Source: Rhodoferax sp. (GTDB lineage: Bacteria; Pseudomonadota; Gammaproteobacteria; Burkholderiales; Burkholderiaceae_C). From it: DNA of 10,810 nucleotides. The stretch is taken from assembly GCA_023231075.1 (NCBI GenBank), contig JALNWC010000055.1:1-10810 (forward strand). Direction: 5' to 3'. The notes beneath the pieces were generated by a model, which searched no databases, was not told the DNA's origin, and saw only the letters and a list, made by a program, of their open reading frames with translations. The translations under genes and the position numbers were made by a program. This document shows, in pieces, positions 6,971 through 10,810 of the stretch (the first letter of the stretch is position 1; each line of letters starts with the position of its first letter).

Positions 6971-8199
6971 GGTGCCGCTCCTGGTTTGAGCACCCACTGC
7001 GCACCATCCCAGGTGGCAGACAAGCCCTGCTGTTGAAGTGCCAGAGCCACCCGCGCCTGTTCTGCGGCGGCGACGGCGGGCGCCTTGGCGCGCATTTCCT
7101 GCGATTCGTAGTCAATCGCCGTCAAGCTTTGCGTGACGGGCAACTGCGCGCCCAGCGCAGCCAGCATGGCTTCCATGTCGGTGCCCGAGGCGACGCCGCT
7201 GGCACGCTGCAACACGGCGACTTCGCGTGCCATTTGCAGCGGCGCGTCGACCACCACGGGTATTTTTGGGAAGGTGCTGCCGAGCACCGCGCGCACCGCC
7301 TGACGTTTGGCTTGCAAGGCCGCCTGCTCGCGCAAGGCCCAGGCATTCAGGCCGACCAGGTTCACCAGCACCAGCGCCACCAGCGCCAGGCGGGCTGCGC
7401 GCCACTGCGGGGCACGCAACAGCGTTTTCAGGGTTTGCGTCGCTTGCACCCAAGCCTGTTCGCGGTTGGCGTTGACCAGGTCAAACTGGGCCAGGTTCCA
7501 GGAGGTTTGTGCCGCTTGCAGCAAGCGCTGGGAACGCTGCTGCAGGATGACCGGCCGCTTGAACAGGCTTTCAGCCTGTGCCGCCACGGCCGGTTCGGCA
7601 ACGACCTCGGGCAGCCCGTCGGGACCGGCAGGATCAACCTGCACGCTCAGGGCGGAGGCCGACAAGGGGCTCGGCAACAAGCGCGCGCCCACCATCATGG
7701 GATGCTGTTCGTCACCCACCACATAAAGCCGCTGCGCGAGAATTTGCGGCGTGAATTCGGGCACGATGCGGCTGACCGCCAGACCGGCCTGGGCCAGCGC
7801 CTGCAAGTGCGCGCCGAGCCAGGCCTTGTCGCAAGCCACCACCCACACCGGGGCAGCCACCACGGGCTGGGGCTGCAGCGCCAGGTGCAGCTGGGCCGGC
7901 TCGTCGAGCAGATGCTCTTCGAGCAGGCCGTCCAGGATGGCGCGCAGGCGACTGGCGCCCCGCTCCGCCGTCAGGCCGCGTGCCAGGCTGCCCTTGGGCA
8001 ATTGCACCTGATGCCAGGACAGGGCTTGCATCGGCAACAGCACAACCACTTCGGTCTGGCGGTCCGGGGGCGGCGGCAACAAGGCCAGCGGCACACTGGC
8101 GCTGCGGGTCTCTGCGCCGTCGTCGGAACTCAGCAGGTAGTCATAATGCGCCGCATCGCCAGCGCCGGCTGCGGGGAGGGAAATGATGAAAGAGGTCAT
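6967..8199 (-). CDS. gspL: T2SS inner-membrane protein GspL
   Basis: GspL anchors the ATPase GspE to the membrane and contacts GspM and GspF. The 410 residues divide into an actin-like cytoplasmic domain (about 1-245, with …VWVVACDKAWLGAHLQAL… at about 118-135), a membrane segment at about 269-289 (AARLALVALVLVNLVGLNAWA), and a periplasmic part with an Ala/Gln-rich helical stretch followed by a ferredoxin-like domain. The length fits the family (about 380-420). ATG 8199 lies 16 bases after the gspK stop, the largest gap in the H-to-N block. There is only a weak GAAG upstream as a ribosome site. The gene ends in an ATGA overlap with gspM. Confidence 0.92.
   Translation of the reverse strand: MTSFIISLPAAGAGDAAHYDYLLSSDDGAETRSASVPLALLPPPPDRQTEVVVLLPMQALSWHQVQLPKGSLARGLTAERGASRLRAILDGLLEEHLLDEPAQLHLALQPQPVVAAPVWVVACDKAWLGAHLQALAQAGLAVSRIVPEFTPQILAQRLYVVGDEQHPMMVGARLLPSPLSASALSVQVDPAGPDGLPEVVAEPAVAAQAESLFKRPVILQQRSQRLLQAAQTSWNLAQFDLVNANREQAWVQATQTLKTLLRAPQWRAARLALVALVLVNLVGLNAWALREQAALQAKRQAVRAVLGSTFPKIPVVVDAPLQMAREVAVLQRASGVASGTDMEAMLAALGAQLPVTQSLTAIDYESQEMRAKAPAVAAAEQARVALALQQQGLSATWDGAQWVLKPGAAP
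6978..6982 (-). promoter_or_regulatory. Ribosome binding site AGGAG for gspM
   Basis: AGGAG on the minus strand, 7 bases before the gspM ATG and inside the last codons of gspL. It is the best Shine-Dalgarno match I saw in the operon and decides the gspM start over the in-frame GTG at 6997. Confidence 0.8.
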
Positions 8200-8215
8200 G
8201 GTGAGCAGCTTCGAA

Positions 8216-9181
8216 TCATTGTAAGAGTGGCGTGCGCGATTGGGCCACTTCTCGGTGACGACTCAGAATTTTCACGTTCATGCCGTCGCGTTGCAGCACC
8301 GAAGTTTCCTGCAGCGTCGCCTGACCCGCCCGCAGTTGGCCGGTGACACTGAAAAAACGGCTGGTCACGGCGTGTTGGCCCGCGTCCAGTTTGATCTCGG
8401 CATCGCCCAGGCGCTTCTCGGCATCCGGCAGTGTGTCCAGGTGTCGCAGGTCACGTGCGGCCTCCAGCGAGCGCGCCTGCGCCATGTCCAGACCCGCAAT
8501 GCTGGCCATCAGCACTTCGGGGGGCGCCGTGTTGAGATTGACCGGTGTGCGCTCGGGCAACAGCGTCACAAACGGCTGCAGGACCGCCAGGGACGCAGGC
8601 GGCAAACCCAGCCAGACCAGATCGGAAATGACTTGCGGGCGCAAGGCTGCGCCAGCCGAGGCCGGTCGGTCTGTGGCCGGGGCATAGGCCAGCAACAGTT
8701 GCTGCGTCAAGGCCTGCAACTCGGTCTCGGGCAGGTTCAATTGATTGAACAGCCTGGTCCAGGCCGCCAGGCTGGGCTCGTGCAGTTTGCCGTTGTCGAT
8801 CAGGTTGGTCACATTCAGGCGCGCCTGCAAGTCCTGCAGGTGGCCAGCCAGAAAAGCATCCTGCACGCCATCGGCGTCATCACCCACCAGCGCCTCGCCG
8901 CGTTCAGCGGCCAGAAAGGTGGTCAGACGTGCCGGCGCCAGCGGCACCGCCCAGGGCTCGGCCAGGTAGTCGGGTCCGCCTTGGCGCGCGTCTTCGCGCA
9001 AAATCATACGCGCCCAGTCGAGTGCCCCGGTCAGGATCCAGGCCGCCTGCACCCGGGTGCGCTGGGCGGATTCGACCTCGACGGCGCGCCATTGCTGCCA
9101 CAGCATGGCCGACGCCAGCGTCGCCACCAGCACCACGGTGAGCATGGCGGTCAAGATGGCGGCCCCGCGTTGCCGCCTCAT
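8216..9181 (-). CDS. gspK: T2SS minor pseudopilin GspK
   Basis: GspK is the large minor pseudopilin that sits at the pseudopilus tip with GspI and GspJ. The leader is MRRQRG followed by AAILTAMLTVVLVATLASAM, so prepilin peptidase would cut after Gly6. Mature position 5 is Thr rather than the Glu used by other pseudopilins; absence of Glu5 is normal for GspK and fits its capping role. The 321-residue length and the segments LQARLNVTNLID (alpha-domain region) and PVNLNTAPPEVLMASIAGLD are typical of the family. ATG 9181 overlaps the gspJ stop as ATGA, and a run of eight G just upstream acts as a purine-rich ribosome site. Confidence 0.94.
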   Translation of the reverse strand: MRRQRGAAILTAMLTVVLVATLASAMLWQQWRAVEVESAQRTRVQAAWILTGALDWARMILREDARQGGPDYLAEPWAVPLAPARLTTFLAAERGEALVGDDADGVQDAFLAGHLQDLQARLNVTNLIDNGKLHEPSLAAWTRLFNQLNLPETELQALTQQLLLAYAPATDRPASAGAALRPQVISDLVWLGLPPASLAVLQPFVTLLPERTPVNLNTAPPEVLMASIAGLDMAQARSLEAARDLRHLDTLPDAEKRLGDAEIKLDAGQHAVTSRFFSVTGQLRAGQATLQETSVLQRDGMNVKILSRHREVAQSRTPLLQ

Positions 9182-9840
9182 TTGCCCCCCCCGATCGTGC
9201 CGCGCACCCAGTCGCGCGTCAAGGTGCCGCTGATGGCTTGGCCGGGCGACAGCGCCAACACCAGCCGCACCCCGTCGGGCACAGCGGCCACAACCGGCGT
9301 CGCGGTGGCACTGTCAGCACTGGACAGCGGATTGCTCCAGGCGTTGCCCCGGTAATAGAAGATTTGCCACTGGTCCAGCGCCACCGTGCGGACCTCACGC
9401 AACAGGTCATCCTCACTGGGCGTTTGCGCCCACGTTTGCGCTTTTTGCCAGGCCAGCGCCAGTTCGCCGCGCGTCAGCAAGGGCGGCGACTGCCAGCGCA
9501 GCCACTGGCCCTGGCCTGCCACACTGCGCCGGGCCCAGGCCACCACCAGCAAGCCCTCGCCCGGCGCCACGCTGCTGCGTCGCACGATGCGCAGCGCGCG
9601 GCCGTCCCAGTCCAGGCTGGGCGTGTCGGGTTGTTCAGCCATGGCCTCCAGGTCGGCGCCCCATTGCGCCAGCGTGGCCTGCAGCGCCAGCACGTCGTCG
9701 GACTGCTGTTGCAGGCGGGTTTGCGCGCGGCTGACACCGTCCAGTCCGCGCCAGCTCAACACCGTCATCAAAGCCATCAGGCTGATCGCTACCAGCAATT
9801 CAATCAGGGTAAAGCCCTGACAAGCCGTGGCGCGCCGCAT
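9178..9840 (-). CDS. gspJ: T2SS minor pseudopilin GspJ
   Basis: GspJ is a minor pseudopilin that forms the tip complex with GspI and GspK. The 220-residue product has a type IV prepilin leader MRRATACQG cut before FTLIELLVAISLMALMTVLSW, giving mature Phe1 and the canonical Glu5. The following globular domain carries the family-like stretches RLQQQSDDVLALQATLAQWGADLEA and LDQWQIFYYRGNAW. ATG 9840 shares one base with the gspI stop (TGATG), with GTGGGG upstream. The 3' end is odd: the last codons contain a G8 tract (9185-9192) immediately before the AAATGA that ends gspJ and starts gspK. Confidence 0.94.
   Translation of the reverse strand: MRRATACQGFTLIELLVAISLMALMTVLSWRGLDGVSRAQTRLQQQSDDVLALQATLAQWGADLEAMAEQPDTPSLDWDGRALRIVRRSSVAPGEGLLVVAWARRSVAGQGQWLRWQSPPLLTRGELALAWQKAQTWAQTPSEDDLLREVRTVALDQWQIFYYRGNAWSNPLSSADSATATPVVAAVPDGVRLVLALSPGQAISGTLTRDWVRGTIGGGK
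9185..9192 (-). other. G8 homopolymer at the gspJ/gspK junction
   Basis: Eight consecutive G on the coding strand form most of three codons near the gspJ C-terminus (GGG GGG GGC) and also lie where the gspK ribosome site would be, ending 3 bases before the gspK ATG. Such tracts are prone to polymerase and ribosome slippage. Adding one G would remove the gspJ stop and join gspJ to gspK in frame. Confidence 0.85.
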
Positions 9841-10199
9841 CAGTAGCGCCCCACCACGGTGGTCAGGCGCCAGATGGGCAGCTCGCCGTCCAGCACCCGG
9901 GCATCGACCCGCCTGAAGTTGGGGTTGAGCGTGGGGCGCACCCCGAGCGCCACCGTCAGGCTGCGCCCGGCCTGCTCACAAGTGACGCTGGTGTCACCCA
10001 CATCCGGCATTTGTCTGAGTAGCCGGATTCTGACCAGTTCGTTTTCAGCACACAACTGCGCCAGCACCATGTCCGACTGGCGCTGTGCATGCTGGGTCAG
10101 CGCCGCCGTGGCCTGCAAACCCGCCATCAGGGCAATGGCCACGATGGCCAGCGCCACCAGCACTTCGACCAGGGTAAAGCCGCGCGCCAATCGACTCAC
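9840..10199 (-). CDS. gspI: T2SS minor pseudopilin GspI
   Basis: GspI is the minor pseudopilin that nucleates the I-J-K tip complex. The product is 119 residues, typical for GspI (about 120-130), with a leader MSRLARG cut before FTLVEVLVALAIVAIALMAGL, giving Phe1 and Glu5 of the mature protein. The region LAQLCAENELVRIRL matches the conserved GspI pattern A-x-x-x-AENxL(V/A), with one Cys here and another about 24 residues later. The start is a GTG at 10199 that overlaps the gspH stop (GTGA). No ATG is available before the leader, so GTG is the natural choice. Confidence 0.94.
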   Translation of the reverse strand: MSRLARGFTLVEVLVALAIVAIALMAGLQATAALTQHAQRQSDMVLAQLCAENELVRIRLLRQMPDVGDTSVTCEQAGRSLTVALGVRPTLNPNFRRVDARVLDGELPIWRLTTVVGRY

Positions 10200-10684
10200 G
10201 GAAGTTCCGCCTGCACGGCGAACGGCCGCACGCCGTCGGTGGCCAGTCGCAAATTTTTGCCGGCTTGCGTGCGCGACGACAGCGTCACGACTTGCGGCAA
10301 AAGAATGGGCTCGGGACCCAATAAGACGGTGTCGGCCGGGACTGCGGGCGCCACGGCAGCTGCCGTCACGCTGGCCGTGGTGTCGGCATCGAGCCAGGCT
10401 TGCGGCAAATCGTCCTCAGGCCGTTCGGACGGCGGCAAACCCTCAAACTGGAAGCCGTCGGGGGTCACGCGCCAGCGCACCGGCACGCCGCTGACCTGCG
10501 AACGCGCCCGCGCCGACTCGAACAAGGCGCTCAGGCGCAAGGCTTCACGCTCGAGCTGGGTCTGCGTGCCGTCGCGCATGGCAAAACCCACGCCGACAGA
10601 AACCATGGCCACAATCGCCAGCACCACCAGCAACTCCAGCAAGGTAAAGCCAGGCGCCGGTCGGGAACGGTGGCCGCGTGACAA
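10196..10684 (-). CDS. gspH: T2SS minor pseudopilin GspH, start uncertain
   Basis: GspH is a minor pseudopilin thought to connect the tip complex to the GspG shaft. From the TTG at 10684 the product is 162 residues: leader MSRGHRSRPAPG, then FTLLELLVVLAIVAMVSVGVGF with mature Glu5, followed by a beta-rich GspH domain including REALRLSALFESARARSQVSGVPVRW. I chose this TTG because it gives a basic leader of normal length. The ribosome site is poor. There is no in-frame ATG or GTG from here to the right edge, and the frame stays open the whole way through the upstream palindromic element; another TTG at 10780 would give 194 residues with a leader encoded by that repeat. The true start could even lie outside the window. 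Confidence 0.88.
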   Translation of the reverse strand: MSRGHRSRPAPGFTLLELLVVLAIVAMVSVGVGFAMRDGTQTQLEREALRLSALFESARARSQVSGVPVRWRVTPDGFQFEGLPPSERPEDDLPQAWLDADTTASVTAAAVAPAVPADTVLLGPEPILLPQVVTLSSRTQAGKNLRLATDGVRPFAVQAELP

Positions 10685-10728
10685 CTCAGGGATGCGGAAA
10701 TTGCCAATGTCCCGTTTATGGCGAGCGC

Positions 10729-10810
10729 TGGCGGGATGCAGTGCTAGGCGCTGCGAGTGCCGTGTGGCTATGCCACACAAGCGAGTAGCAACGACGCAAT
10801 GCGCCCGCCA
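10729..10810. repeat. Palindromic element upstream of gspH, reaching the window edge
   Basis: The outer arms are TGGCGGGATGCAGTGC from 10729 and its imperfect reverse complement GCAATGCGCCCGCCA ending at 10810. At the centre is a perfect hairpin, GTGTGGC/GCCACAC (10762-10768 and 10772-10778) with a TAT loop. The GCGAGT on each side of this hairpin is a direct repeat. From memory, similar GCGTCGTTGCTACTCGC-type palindromes recur between genes in Comamonadaceae; that is recollection, not a search. The element may continue past the edge. Confidence 0.65.

Noticed and set aside
6971..6997. GTG start for gspM at 6997
   Set aside because: The ATG at 6970 has AGGAG at ideal spacing and an ATGA overlap with gspL; the GTG has neither advantage.
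6805..8346. Long plus-strand open frame (513 codons) opposite gspL and gspM
   Set aside because: It is rich in Gln, His, Arg and Gly with no domain or ribosome site. It is the antisense shadow of high-GC genes that are clearly coding on the other strand.
10685..10780. TTG start for gspH at 10780 (194 residues)
   Set aside because: It has no ribosome site, lies in a palindromic repeat, and would give an unusually long leader. Kept only as an alternative, since the 10684 start is also weak.
1..10810. CRISPR array, tRNA or rRNA genes, phage genes, insertion-sequence transposase, toxin-antitoxin or defence genes
   Set aside because: No regularly spaced repeats, no tRNA-like cloverleaf and no such protein motifs were seen on either strand. 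Apart from palindromic repeats the window is filled by pldA and the gsp operon.

Overview
The window looks like a chromosome segment from a high-GC Burkholderiales bacterium, most likely Comamonadaceae-like (Polaromonas/Rhodoferax/Acidovorax type). This placement is inferred from base composition, protein style, gene order and the kinds of short palindromic repeats present; no database was consulted. Nearly all of it is one type II secretion system (T2SS, general secretory pathway) operon on the minus strand, read from right to left.

Layout. Positions 2-382 (+) hold the C-terminal end of outer-membrane phospholipase A (pldA), cut by the left edge. Positions 383-810 are a gene-free gap between convergent genes, with two different inverted repeats (about 539-616 and 646-724). 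Positions 811-10684 (-) hold ten T2SS genes, in transcription order gspH, gspI, gspJ, gspK, gspL, gspM, gspN, gspD, gspE, gspF. The genes overlap by 1-4 bases or are separated by at most 22 bases, so they are almost certainly one transcript with translational coupling. A third palindromic element (10729-10810) lies just upstream of gspH and reaches the right edge.

How the genes work together. GspH, I, J and K are minor pseudopilins with type IV prepilin leaders; they prime and tip the pseudopilus. GspL, M, N and F form the inner-membrane assembly platform, GspE is the cytoplasmic ATPase and GspD is the outer-membrane secretin. The major pseudopilin GspG, the clamp protein GspC and the prepilin peptidase GspO are not in the window. 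Compared with the common D-E-F-(C)-G-H-...-N order, the block is circularly permuted, so gspG and gspC may lie beyond the right edge.

The most unusual feature is a 73-bp double-hairpin palindromic repeat inserted in frame in gspE. It adds about 24 residues between the two CxxC pairs of the zinc-binding C-terminal subdomain. Also notable are a G8 tract at the gspJ/gspK junction, where one extra G would fuse the two pseudopilins in frame, and the lack of any ATG or GTG start for gspH before its prepilin leader. I see no new multi-gene system; the novelty is in repeat elements within an otherwise ordinary T2SS operon.
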